This document shows, piece after piece, positions 27,312 to 35,472 of a DNA stretch of 64,000 nt. The stretch is from Terrisporobacter mayombei (lineage in GTDB: Bacteria > Bacillota > Clostridia > Peptostreptococcales > Peptostreptococcaceae), in contig NZ_JAHZMP010000005.1 in assembly GCF_020748465.1 (NCBI RefSeq), forward strand, positions 62,001-126,000, given 5' to 3'. The position numbers were made by a program, and so were the translations under genes. Positions within the stretch are counted from its first letter, which is position 1, and every line of letters starts with the position of its first letter. Below the pieces are notes generated by a model. The model saw only the letters and a list, made by a program, of their open reading frames with translations. It made no database searches and was not told the origin of the DNA.

Positions 27312-27606
27312 TAAAAAAACTTCCGCCATTATAAGCAACATTTATTTGCTCATAAGGACGAAAGTTATATTCCGCGATACCACCTTATTTATAACCTAAA
27401 AAAACATACAGGTTATCTCTCATTTATTCTAGTCAGAGCTAATCTTAACTATAGCTAAGTAACGCTAGCATACGTTCATATTTACTAAGAAAACTTTTCA
27501 ATATGAAAGCTGGGAGTGATTATTATATACTTAAATTAACACCAATTCTCAGCAACATTGGCTCTCTGTAATTAATTAGACTAAGTATTTTTGTCTCCGT
27601 CAAAGC
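27312..27606 (-). ncRNA. T-box riboswitch (isoleucine specifier) of the ilv operon
   Basis: The minus strand carries, in order, AGAGAGCCAA (stem I start), the specifier region with ATC followed by A (27518-27520) beside ACTCCCAGC, the conserved T-box AAGGTGGTATCGCGG (27370-27386), and a terminator AACTTTCGTCCTTATGAGCAA / TTGCTTATAATGGCGGAAGTT-like hairpin with a T run (27312-27368). Binding of uncharged tRNA-Ile would stabilise the antiterminator and switch on the operon. ATC as specifier agrees with the branched-chain biosynthetic genes downstream. Confidence 0.93.
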
Positions 27607-27639
27607 TTTTAAATTTATTAATTTCAATTTATATCAGTA

Positions 27640-27668
27640 ATTATATGCAGGTTATTGTTTAATGTCAA
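27640..27668 (-). promoter_or_regulatory. Consensus vegetative promoter of the ilv leader
   Basis: TTGACA, 17 bases, TATAAT on the minus strand, a perfect sigma-A promoter. The start point near 27633 lies shortly before the T-box leader begins. Confidence 0.9.
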
Positions 27669-27728
27669 CCTATTTTTAAAAATTTTCTGAATTTTCATTT
27701 CAATATACAATCTACATTATTTTTTCAA

Positions 27729-27770
27729 AGTGACTTTATCACTGTATTTCATATATAAAAACATTATAAT
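27729..27770 (+). promoter_or_regulatory. Putative promoter with inverted-repeat operator upstream of the ferredoxin gene
   Basis: AGTGACTTTATCACT (27729-27743) is an inverted repeat AGTGA-N5-TCACT. It overlaps the -35 position of a TATAAT box at 27765-27770. The -35 itself is poor, which would fit an activator-dependent promoter. The regulator is unknown; the half-sites resemble Crp/Fnr-type sites only loosely. Confidence 0.4.
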
Positions 27771-27799
27771 ACTTTTATATCACTGAGGAGGAAATTTAA

Positions 27800-28009
27800 A
27801 TGGCAAAAATAAAAAGAAAAGCAATTATAGATAAAGATTACTGTGTAGCTTGCGGTAGTTGTGTAAAAGTATGTCCTTTTAATTTAATACACATAGAACA
27901 AGGTGTCTTTGCAGAGATAAACTTAGATAAATGTGTAGGATGCGGAAAATGTACAAAATCATGTCCTGCGTCGGTTATAAATATAGAAAAAGTGGAGGTA
28001 GAAGAATAA
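27800..28009 (+). CDS. 2[4Fe-4S] ferredoxin-type protein
   Basis: 69 aa with two classical cluster motifs: CVACGSCVKVCP near residue 15 and CVGCGKCTKSCP near residue 44 (CxxCxxCxxxCP). The N-terminus is basic (AKIKRKAIIDKDY). It ends two bases before the NapH-like membrane gene, so the pair is almost certainly one operon, with this protein passing electrons to or from the membrane partner. The ATG follows GAGGAGGAAATTTAA. Confidence 0.92.
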   Translation: MAKIKRKAIIDKDYCVACGSCVKVCPFNLIHIEQGVFAEINLDKCVGCGKCTKSCPASVINIEKVEVEE

Positions 28010-28011
28010 TT

Positions 28012-28641
28012 ATGAATAAAAGGAAAAAGAGATTCACCGATTATATATGGATAATAAGTCTCACATATTTAGCCTTAGGATTTTTTAATATATTATTCGC
28101 TTGGATAGGTTTATTATGTTTCTTAATACCTTTAATAATATCTCTATCTGGTCATGGTAAAACTTATTGCAATATTTACTGCGGTCGAGGCCAAATGTTA
28201 GATTTAATGGGAAATAAATTAAAATTATCAAAAAATAGAGATATTCCTAAATTTTTAAGAAGTAAGTGGTTTAGATATGGATTTTTAACATTCTTTATAA
28301 CTATGTTTGTAGTTATGTTATTTAACACTTATTTAGTATTTAAAGGAACAAACGGCTTAAAAGAAGCTGTACAATTACTTTGGACATTTAAAGTACCTTG
28401 GGCATGGACTAATACTAGCATGGTAACTCCATGGGTAACTCAATTTGCCTTTGGATTTTATAGTATGATGTTAACATCAACAATTCTCGGAATAATAACA
28501 ATGTTATTATATAAACCAAAATCTTGGTGTGTTTATTGCCCAATGGGAACTATGACACAATTAATATCAAAAGCAAAATATAGTGATAAAAGTAATACAT
28601 CATGTAACAGTTGTAGTGGCTGTTCAAGTAAAGTTAGTTAG
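28012..28641 (+). CDS. NapH/CcoG-like membrane 4Fe-4S protein
   Basis: 209 aa with about four membrane helices. Cysteine motifs are YCNIYCGRGQMLDLMG (about residue 52), SWCVYCPMGTMTQLI (about residue 174) and a C-terminal CNSCSGCSS. The CxxxC-G and CxxCPxGT motifs belong to the NapH/NosR/CcoG group of polytopic redox proteins that bind clusters near the membrane. The start is the ATG at 28012, directly after the ferredoxin stop; an earlier in-frame start (27931) lies inside the ferredoxin gene and is unlikely. It probably moves electrons between ferredoxin and a membrane acceptor; the acceptor is not identifiable. Confidence 0.82.
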   Translation: MNKRKKRFTDYIWIISLTYLALGFFNILFAWIGLLCFLIPLIISLSGHGKTYCNIYCGRGQMLDLMGNKLKLSKNRDIPKFLRSKWFRYGFLTFFITMFVVMLFNTYLVFKGTNGLKEAVQLLWTFKVPWAWTNTSMVTPWVTQFAFGFYSMMLTSTILGIITMLLYKPKSWCVYCPMGTMTQLISKAKYSDKSNTSCNSCSGCSSKVS

Positions 28642-28644
28642 AAC

Positions 28645-28850
28645 CTGTTTAAATATAAAAAACTTAGCTCTATAATTTCCGCCAGCTATTCTTATAGACT
28701 TATCTTGAGTTAAGGCTATTGCAACTTTTTCTCTGGCTGAATCTATAATATTTTAAAAAGTTTGTCTAGATACCTTCATTTTTTCTGCTCACTCTTCTTG
28801 ATTTGATTTTTCAATATCTTCAATCCTCATGGCTTCTAGCCCTTCTACTT
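28645..28850 (-). pseudogene. Remnant of a DUF134-family DNA-binding protein
   Basis: One minus-strand frame reads VEGLEAMRIEDIEKSNQEE, TGA (28789-28791), AEKMKVSRQTF, TAA (28753-28755), NIIDSARE... to IRIAGGNYRA. Apart from the two stops this is the core of the DUF134 family (E-x-x-R-x-x-D, SRQTFQNII, ARxKVAxAL, I-GG-Y), which carries a Sigma-70-like HTH. The first ~40 codons are absent. A degraded, non-functional gene. Confidence 0.75.
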
Positions 28851-28855
28851 TTTCA

Positions 28856-28890
28856 AAAGAATAGAGGATATTTCTTATCCTCTATTCTTT
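28856..28890 (-). terminator. Terminator after CoA-disulfide reductase gene
   Basis: AAAGAATAGAGGATA / TATCCTCTATTCTTT hairpin with a 5-base loop, just after the stop at 28895 in the minus direction. Confidence 0.88.
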
Positions 28891-28894
28891 ATAA

Positions 28895-30589
28895 TTATAA
28901 AATCGCTTCTAAACTTTCATCTCGATCACTTATTAATTTTTCTGCATTTTTTATACTGCTATAGGTTTTATATCCACCATCTATATTTGAAGTATTATAT
29001 CCATATTGATTTAATATAGTACATGCAATATATCCTCTTAATCCAACTTGGCAACATACGTATATTTTTCTGTCTTTAGGTATTTCATTCAATCTATCTC
29101 TTAATTGTCCCAGTGGTATATTCATAGCATTTTTTATAGAACCATTTGACACTTCGTATTCTTCTCTTACATCAAGTATGTATTCTTCATTTTTTACTAG
29201 ATTTTCAATTTCATACCACTGTGTATTTTTAACTATGTTTTCCATAATATTGGCACCACAGTATCCCATCATATTTACAGGATCTTTTGCAGAGTTGTAA
29301 GGTGGTGCATAACAAACTTCTGTGTCTTGCAAATCATATACTGTAAATCCTGCTTTAATTGAGTTTGCTATTAAATCGATACGTTTGTCTATACCGTCTT
29401 TTCCAACGCCTTGTGCACCTAATATTTTTCCTGTAATTGGATCAAATAACATCTTAAATGAAATTTGTGTTGCCCCTGGATAATACCCTGCATGAGATGC
29501 TGGATGAATATGAATCGCTTCATAAGGTATTTCCAAATCTCTAAGAGTTTTTTCATTATTTCCTGTGGCTGCAACAGTTAAATCAAATACTTTTGCTACT
29601 AATGAACCTAGAGCTCCTTTATATTCCACGTCTTTTCCTGATAATATATCTGCAACTAATCTACCTTGTCTATTTGCTGGCCATGCTAAAGGGATCATAG
29701 TTGGTTTTTTATTTACAAAATCCATAACTTGTATGGCATCTCCTACAGCATATATATCTTCATTCGAAGTTCTCATCTTACTATTTACTACAATAGCTCC
29801 CTTTTCATTTACTTCAATTCCAGCTTCTTTTGCTATCTTACTTTCAGGTGTTACTCCTATGGAAAGAATAATCATATCCGTTTCTATTTCTTTTCCACTT
29901 TTTAAAACAACTTTTTTACCATTATCTTCAATCCTAGCAGGTTTATCTTTTAATATTAATTTTACGCCTTTTTCGATTAAATGAGTATGAAGTACACTTG
30001 CCATCTCATAATCAACAGGCTTCATAACTTGCTCCCTTGAATGAACTAATGTTACTTCTACTCCTCTTTCATGTAAATTTTCAACCATTTCTAAACCTAT
30101 AAATCCACCGCCAATTATAAGAGCTTTTTGTGGTTTATTAATATCAACGTAGTTTTTTATTTTATCTGTATCTGCAATATTTCTAAGAGTAAATAACTTT
30201 TCACAAGATTTTATTCCCTCTATATCAGGTATTTTAGGCATTGCCCCTGGTGAAAGTATTAACTTGTCGTAGGTTTCTTCATATACTTCTCCACTTTCAT
30301 GATTTTTTACCTTAACTTTTTTATTATTTTTATCTATTTCTATAACTTCACTTAAATTTCTTACATCAAGTTTAAATCTTTCTTTCATTCCCTCTACAGT
30401 TTGAACAAGAAGAAAACCTCTATTTTTTATACTATCCCCTATGTAGTATGGAAGACCACAGTTGGCAAATGATATGTATTCTCCCTTTTCAAACATAATA
30501 ATTTCAAAATCTTCATTCAGTCTTCTAAGCCTTGCTGCTGCAGATGCTCCACCTGCTACTCCACCTACTATCAAAACCTTTTTAGACAT
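28895..30589 (-). CDS. CoA-disulfide reductase with C-terminal rhodanese domain
   Basis: 564 aa. Residues 1-~440 are a pyridine nucleotide-disulfide oxidoreductase: FAD motif VLIVGGVAGGASAAARLRRL, single redox cysteine in FANCGLPYYIG (C44), NAD(P) motif LIIGGGFIGLEMVENL, and AVGDAIQV. Residues ~465-560 form a rhodanese domain with active-site loop VCCQVGLRG. This architecture belongs to CoADR-RHD enzymes, which reduce CoA disulfides, persulfides or polysulfides. The ATG at 30589 follows AAGGGGGGTAAATTA. Monocistronic. Confidence 0.9.
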   Translation of the reverse strand: MSKKVLIVGGVAGGASAAARLRRLNEDFEIIMFEKGEYISFANCGLPYYIGDSIKNRGFLLVQTVEGMKERFKLDVRNLSEVIEIDKNNKKVKVKNHESGEVYEETYDKLILSPGAMPKIPDIEGIKSCEKLFTLRNIADTDKIKNYVDINKPQKALIIGGGFIGLEMVENLHERGVEVTLVHSREQVMKPVDYEMASVLHTHLIEKGVKLILKDKPARIEDNGKKVVLKSGKEIETDMIILSIGVTPESKIAKEAGIEVNEKGAIVVNSKMRTSNEDIYAVGDAIQVMDFVNKKPTMIPLAWPANRQGRLVADILSGKDVEYKGALGSLVAKVFDLTVAATGNNEKTLRDLEIPYEAIHIHPASHAGYYPGATQISFKMLFDPITGKILGAQGVGKDGIDKRIDLIANSIKAGFTVYDLQDTEVCYAPPYNSAKDPVNMMGYCGANIMENIVKNTQWYEIENLVKNEEYILDVREEYEVSNGSIKNAMNIPLGQLRDRLNEIPKDRKIYVCCQVGLRGYIACTILNQYGYNTSNIDGGYKTYSSIKNAEKLISDRDESLEAIL

Positions 30590-30728
30590 TAATTTACCCC
30601 CCTTAATAATTTTATCTGTTCACTTATATTATAGTCCAAATATATGTTATTTCTCATTTAATAAAGACTTTAAAATTGAATAATTATTAGAAAAAAGGCA
30701 GTTAATAATAATATACACATATAAAAAG

Positions 30729-30769
30729 AGCTATCCATAATTATTATTAACTATTCTGGATAACTCCTA
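30729..30769 (-). terminator. Terminator after second degV gene
   Basis: GAGTTATCCA ... TGGATAGCTC with an AT-rich inner stem (AATAGTTAATAATAATTAT), followed by TTTTTATAT in the minus direction. Confidence 0.85.
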
Positions 30770-30778
30770 AATTAATCT

Positions 30779-31615
30779 TTATAAAACACTTACTAATATA
30801 GCACCTTCTGATGTATAAGTTCCCATAACTGAACCGATTTCAGTTATGATAACCTCTTCAAAACTATGATTTTTTAGTATCATTTCCTTAGCTTTTTCGG
30901 CTTTTTCTAAACAGTTTGCATGAGCTATTGCTAGTGATGTATATTTTCCATTACTAATAATATCACTGGTTTTTCCTACAACTTTTTTAATAGAATTATT
31001 GCAGCCTCTTGCTGAATCTATTGGTTTTACAACACCCTCACTAACCTTTATTATTACTTTCATATTTAAAGCATTTATAAGTTTCCCTGCTAGAGGATTT
31101 ACTCTTCCACCTTTGATAGCGTTTTCTAAAGTCTCCAATGAACCATAGAAAAATTTATCTTTCTTTAATTTTTCAATTGTATCTACTACTTCTTCAAAGT
31201 TTCTTCCTTCTTCTATTAATTTAGCCGCTTTTACTACAAACTGTCCATGTCCTATGGATCCTGCTTCTGTATCTATTACAGCTATTTTTTTATTAGGATT
31301 TTCCTCTAAGATCATATTCTTAGCAAGAATAGCTGCTGAGTAAGTACCTGATAATGCCAATGCTATTGTAAGTACTATCACATCCTCATCACCTTCATAA
31401 CTTTGCATAAATTTTTCTGGTGATGGACATGAAGTCTTAGGAAGTTCCTTAGAATTTCTCATTTTTTCGTAAAATTCTTTGTTATCCAATTCTCCATCTA
31501 TGTATACATCTTCTCCAAAAGAAACATTTAATGGTACTACTTTTATATTATATTTTTCAATTATATCCTTATTTAAATCACAAGAGCTATCTGTTATTAT
31601 CTTTATTTTATTCAT
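30779..31615 (-). CDS. DegV-family fatty-acid-binding protein (second copy)
   Basis: 278 aa. KIITDSSCDLNKDIIEKYNI, VVPLNVSFGEDVYIDGE, PKTSCPSPEKFMQSY, ALSGTYSAAILAKNM and GGRVNPLAG are the DegV/FakB signatures of fatty-acid binding. Its upstream region holds a perfect sigma-A promoter followed by a 16-bp perfect inverted repeat at about +5 to +20, so a repressor almost certainly controls it, unlike the first DegV gene (20939). The ATG at 31615 has TTAAGGAGTAAATT upstream. Monocistronic. Confidence 0.9.
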   Translation of the reverse strand: MNKIKIITDSSCDLNKDIIEKYNIKVVPLNVSFGEDVYIDGELDNKEFYEKMRNSKELPKTSCPSPEKFMQSYEGDEDVIVLTIALALSGTYSAAILAKNMILEENPNKKIAVIDTEAGSIGHGQFVVKAAKLIEEGRNFEEVVDTIEKLKKDKFFYGSLETLENAIKGGRVNPLAGKLINALNMKVIIKVSEGVVKPIDSARGCNNSIKKVVGKTSDIISNGKYTSLAIAHANCLEKAEKAKEMILKNHSFEEVIITEIGSVMGTYTSEGAILVSVL

Positions 31616-31647
31616 AATTTACTCCTTAAATTATAAAATTTCACAAG

Positions 31648-31663
31648 TCGGTCATCCGACCGA
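31648..31663 (-). promoter_or_regulatory. Operator-like inverted repeat downstream of the degV promoter
   Basis: TCGGTC-GGAT-GACCGA, a perfect 6+6 palindrome and by far the most GC-rich stretch in this leader. It sits at about +5 to +20 relative to the start predicted from the promoter at 31675-31703. This is a classic position for a repressor such as a TetR-family protein (inference; the regulator is not in the window). Confidence 0.75.
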
Positions 31664-31674
31664 TAATTAATTTA

Positions 31675-31703
31675 ATTATATTATTTGATTAATCTAATGT
31701 CAA
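31675..31703 (-). promoter_or_regulatory. Consensus promoter of the second degV gene
   Basis: TTGACA, 17 bases, TATAAT on the minus strand, perfect sigma-A consensus. The start would be near 31668, just before the inverted repeat. Confidence 0.9.
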
Positions 31704-31751
31704 CGTTTTATTTTGATTATCAATTTTTTACTATTAATATGTTTTAAAACA

Positions 31752-31799
31752 AAAAGAAAACTTTTATAGTATGTTTATATCATACTATAAAAGTTTTCT
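31752..31799 (-). terminator. Terminator after the NlpC/P60 gene
   Basis: GAGAAAACTTTTATAGTATG / CATACTATAAAAGTTTTCT, a long perfect hairpin, then TTTTG. Confidence 0.9.
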
Positions 31800-31829
31800 C
31801 ATATTTCTTATACTTTATTCAATTTTAAA

Positions 31830-32609
31830 TTATGGTCTTCTTGCACATATGTATTTTTTTTCATAATGTCCAGTTAAAGTTGATTTTTTCACTCCATCTC
31901 TTGGATTTGAAGCATGTATAAATTCATTATTTCCTATATAAATACCTACATGACTTACTCTTCCTTTTCCCATTGTGTCAAAGAATATTAAATCTCCTAC
32001 TTGTAAGTCTTTTTGCTTAACATATTTTCCATATTCACTTTGTTCATATGATACCCTTGGTATATTTTTGCCTAGTGCTTTTTTATAAATATATTGAGTT
32101 AATCCTGAACAATCAAAATTGTTTGGTCCTGTTGCTCCCCACACATATTTTTTTCCTATTTGTTCTTTTAGTAAATCTACCGCTTTATCCATTTTAGTTT
32201 TACTTGTTGGATTAGCAACATTTTCAGTCTCTTTACTATCGCCAACTGATATTTCTATATTTGCTATTGTGTTAGCATTACTTGACTGAAGATCTTCAGG
32301 TTTTCCATAATTTATATTCACATTTATTCTATCGGAATTTATACTTCCAAGAAGTGTAGTAAGTGCATTTAAATCATTAGAATATAAATTATTATTATTT
32401 AAGTTACTAATATTATTCAATAAATTTCCTGCGCTATTACAAGAAGTACAAGAACCTCCTAAATTATTAGAATTTAGTAAACTATTTGATAAAACAGAAA
32501 CAAAGTCATATGATGAATTACTAGATGAACTATTACTACTATTTAGACTTGCACTAGTGCTCATTGCCTGTAGCAGTCTACTTACAGCTATTTGGTTAAT
32601 TTCACTCAT
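31830..32609 (-). CDS. NlpC/P60-family cysteine peptidase (C40)
   Basis: 259 aa. The C-terminal ~120 residues are an NlpC/P60 domain with catalytic Cys167 (NNFDCSGLTQYIY), His220 (VSHVGIYIG) and a third polar residue near His232 (EFIHASNP). It should hydrolyse peptidoglycan stem peptides. The N-terminal half (about 20-85) is low-complexity, Ser/Asn/Leu-rich, with CTSC near residue 54. No signal peptide or membrane segment is visible, so it is either exported by another route, released on lysis, or acts in the spore or mother cell. The ATG at 32609 has TTGGAGTAAGAT upstream. Monocistronic. Confidence 0.85.
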   Translation of the reverse strand: MSEINQIAVSRLLQAMSTSASLNSSNSSSSNSSYDFVSVLSNSLLNSNNLGGSCTSCNSAGNLLNNISNLNNNNLYSNDLNALTTLLGSINSDRINVNINYGKPEDLQSSNANTIANIEISVGDSKETENVANPTSKTKMDKAVDLLKEQIGKKYVWGATGPNNFDCSGLTQYIYKKALGKNIPRVSYEQSEYGKYVKQKDLQVGDLIFFDTMGKGRVSHVGIYIGNNEFIHASNPRDGVKKSTLTGHYEKKYICARRP

Positions 32610-32718
32610 ATCTTACTCCAATTTATAATTTGTTTTTATAATTTATATAATACGGCAATTAATTTTCTTTATTTAGGCCTAAACTTATTTTTGTTATATT
32701 TCAGAATAATTTTTTTCA

Positions 32719-32747
32719 CAAAAAGAGAGCCCACAAGGCTCTCCTTC
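32719..32747 (-). terminator. Terminator after the clpP-like gene
   Basis: GGAGAGCC TTGT GGGCTCTC hairpin followed by TTTTTG in the minus direction. Confidence 0.88.
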
Positions 32748-33338
32748 TTATACAGTAGGTAGTTCATCATAACTACTTATTACTTTGTTTACTATGCCAT
32801 ACTCTACTGCTTCTTCACAATTTAACCAATAATTTCTATCTGTGTCATTTTCAACTTTTTCTAACGGTTGGTTTGTTGCAGTACTTATTATTTTATTTAT
32901 TCTTTTACGAACTCTAGCAATTTCTAAAGCTTCTATATGAAGATCTGTTGCTTGACCTCTGCATTGACCAAGTGGTTGATGTATCATATATCTTGTATTT
33001 GGTAGAGAATATCTATTTTCTTTGTCAGCAGCAAGATATATTGTTATTCCCGCACTAGCTACCCATCCTGTACCTATAACTATAACCTTTGGTTTTACAA
33101 ATTTAATCATATCATGGATAGTATCTCCAGCTTCCACATGTCCACCTTGACTATTTATGAATATCTTTATAGGCTCATCACCCATTTCTTGTAATATTAA
33201 TAGTTGAGTAGATACTTTTTCTGCTAATTCTTGGTTTATCTCTCCCGAAATAAATATTGTTCTAGATTTTAATAATTTTTCCATTACCATACTAGATGTG
33301 TCTTTTCCTTTTTCCTCTTTCTCCCCTAAATAAATCAT
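32748..33338 (-). CDS. ClpP-family serine protease paralogue
   Basis: 196 aa. Catalytic Ser95 is in GWVASAGITI (usual ClpP: GxAASMG) and His120 in RYMIHQPLGQ. The position of the third triad residue (second Asp of the DTERD motif in E. coli ClpP) is Asn169 here (NDTDRNYWL). Listeria ClpP1 is known to carry Asn at this site. The glycine-rich INSQGGHVEAGDTIHDM oxyanion region is conserved. Probably the second ClpP of the cell, working in a mixed complex or with a restricted role. No Clp ATPase gene is adjacent. The ATG at 33338 has AAAGGAGAAAGCAA upstream. Monocistronic. Confidence 0.85.
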   Translation of the reverse strand: MIYLGEKEEKGKDTSSMVMEKLLKSRTIFISGEINQELAEKVSTQLLILQEMGDEPIKIFINSQGGHVEAGDTIHDMIKFVKPKVIVIGTGWVASAGITIYLAADKENRYSLPNTRYMIHQPLGQCRGQATDLHIEALEIARVRKRINKIISTATNQPLEKVENDTDRNYWLNCEEAVEYGIVNKVISSYDELPTV

Positions 33339-33433
33339 TTGCTTTCTCCTTTTATACCTTTTTAATATAAACCATGCTAAAGATTATTGTTAATTTGTCC
33401 CTTATTAAACATTATATATCTATCTTATTTGCC

Positions 33434-34819
33434 TTACAACTTTCCGTTTATTAAATTTTCTATTTCTTTTAATTTATTTTCACTTAATGATTTAAGATAT
33501 TCTACGTAAAACTCTTCCCATTCATAATTAGTGTCTAATTTTTTAGAAAGAGTTTTTATTATATCTAACTTTTCCATTCTGTATTCTCCATAAAATATAA
33601 ATTTACATAAAATACTTAGTTCTAAATTGCTCAAAGGCATAAATAGAAACAAATACTCATCTTCAAATATACAATTACTTTTCAACATATCTATATAATC
33701 TTTTATTGAATTTATTTTCTTATTTATTATATTTATTTTTTCATAAATATTATCACTGTCTAATATGTCTTCTATTATTACTCTAAAAGTCTCATCATCT
33801 AATCTACTTTCTTCATCAATAATTAACTGACTTTCATTATTTTCAATTTCATCTGTTATAACTAAAAGATTTATTAAATTGTCTCTTTTCAATTCATCTA
33901 TTGTAAGATTTATAAGATCATCTTCATATTTTTTCAAGTAAGCTTTCTCATATTCGCCCAAATTATAATCTTTAATTATTTTATTTATCGATAAGCTAAC
34001 CAAAATTTTTATTTCATTTTTATTTAACTTTTTCAATCTATTATTTAATTTCTCAAAATCCTTTTTACTTATTTCCAAAGAATTATTATTACAAAGTATA
34101 GAAAAAACTCCATTATTAATTGTCATTTCAAAAATATTTATAAGTAAATCTTTATAATCTATTTTATAAGTATCTCCATAAGATTTTAGAATTTTATGAA
34201 TATCATCATTATTAAATTTGTTGCAGATTTCATTCTCCAAGTATAGATTCCATAAATAATTTTTTATATAGTAAAGTCCTGCCACATCCCAGTCGTCAAA
34301 TGCAAGAGGATAATCTATATCTGCTACACTTTCATCTGGCTCAAATTCTAAATCATAGTACTTAAAAAAGTCCGAAATTCCAGGTAAAGTATCTTTATAA
34401 GCTCTTAAATCAGTATAAATTTGATTTTTTAATGTTTTTTCATATAAGTTTTTAGTATGAATGAAATCCTCTTTTAATATTATTTTTCCTTTTTCATAAA
34501 TATATGAAATTTCCTCATTCTTTAAAATATTTATAGCTAGATTTATATTTTCCAAAGTATTCATATATGCATCTATTGTGTACCATATTCCAATTATAAG
34601 CTTTTCTGCTTTTTCCACTGTAACTGAGCTACTTTCCCCTCTTGTATAGCTCAATATTATATCTTTTAATATTTCTCCTATTTTAGTTTGTACATTATAT
34701 AAGAAAGATTTGGATAATATTTCGCACCTTACACATTCGTTTATAAGGGAAATAGTGTATTTATATTTTGAAAGATTACTAGAGTTAAAATCTTTACTAA
34801 TAAATTGTAAATTATTCAT
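33434..34819 (-). CDS. Uncharacterised protein, DUF6179-like
   Basis: 461 aa, acidic, Lys/Glu/Ile-rich and largely helical. It has no signal peptide or clear membrane segment. From memory it resembles the uncharacterised family annotated DUF6179; I see no catalytic motif. The start at 34819 overlaps the end of the upstream 151-aa gene by 8 bases (ATGAATAA), so the two are translationally coupled and probably work together. A GGAAGGG ribosome site lies nine bases upstream. Function unknown. Confidence 0.7.
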   Translation of the reverse strand: MNNLQFISKDFNSSNLSKYKYTISLINECVRCEILSKSFLYNVQTKIGEILKDIILSYTRGESSSVTVEKAEKLIIGIWYTIDAYMNTLENINLAINILKNEEISYIYEKGKIILKEDFIHTKNLYEKTLKNQIYTDLRAYKDTLPGISDFFKYYDLEFEPDESVADIDYPLAFDDWDVAGLYYIKNYLWNLYLENEICNKFNNDDIHKILKSYGDTYKIDYKDLLINIFEMTINNGVFSILCNNNSLEISKKDFEKLNNRLKKLNKNEIKILVSLSINKIIKDYNLGEYEKAYLKKYEDDLINLTIDELKRDNLINLLVITDEIENNESQLIIDEESRLDDETFRVIIEDILDSDNIYEKINIINKKINSIKDYIDMLKSNCIFEDEYLFLFMPLSNLELSILCKFIFYGEYRMEKLDIIKTLSKKLDTNYEWEEFYVEYLKSLSENKLKEIENLINGKL

Positions 34820-35267
34820 CCTCACTTACCCTTCCTAATCTATAATCTAGTGCAAATTTTTCAGTTAAGTTTTGTACATTGTCGATTCTTCCACTAGTTT
34901 TTTCATAGAATTCAACTATAATATCTATAATTTCATTATCACTTACTTCATCCAATGTTTCATTTTTTAAATAGTAAAAAATATCTTGTAAATCATTAAT
35001 TATTTCCACATAATCATCTTTGTCTGTATATTGAGATGTATATATTTTATTTATTAATTTTTTAGTCACATCCATATTCAGATCTATTCTTCCATAAATT
35101 TTTAAGCTATACCCTCTTGATTTAATTATTTCTTCCACATCTCCAGGCGTTAAAATCAATCCATAGGCTGATGATTCTTCATTAATTTTTAAGATTTCAT
35201 TTTTTGCTACAATAATAGATTCATTTTGTATTGAACTTAAAATAATGTTTTTTATCAACTTTATCAT
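34812..35267 (-). CDS. Uncharacterised protein, DUF6323-like
   Basis: 151 aa. SSAYGLILTPGDVEEIIKSR and LKIYGRIDLNMDVTKKLI resemble, from memory, the DUF6323 family, whose members typically sit beside DUF6179 genes. It is soluble and mostly helical. The ATG at 35267 has AAAAGGAGATGATAAAG upstream. It is the first gene of the coupled pair with the 461-aa protein. No enzymatic motif is visible. Confidence 0.68.
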   Translation of the reverse strand: MIKLIKNIILSSIQNESIIVAKNEILKINEESSAYGLILTPGDVEEIIKSRGYSLKIYGRIDLNMDVTKKLINKIYTSQYTDKDDYVEIINDLQDIFYYLKNETLDEVSDNEIIDIIVEFYEKTSGRIDNVQNLTEKFALDYRLGRVSEDE

Positions 35268-35425
35268 CTCCTTTTTAAAAATATATTGACTTTTTATTTT
35301 GTTTGTGATATACTTAAATCAATATATGTTTTATTTCGATTTCAAATCTAACCTTTAGTATATTACAATTATATATAGTTGTCAACAAAGCAAAGGCAGT
35401 TTACCTGCTATTTTTTTATGCATAA

Positions 35426-35457
35426 AAAAGGCAAGTTATAATAACTTGCCTTTTTTA
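35426..35457 (-). terminator. Terminator after the L,D-transpeptidase gene
   Basis: AAAAAAGGCAAGTTAT / ATAACTTGCCTTTTTT hairpin, usable in both directions. Confidence 0.88.
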
Positions 35458-35472
35458 TTTGTTCATTTTTTA

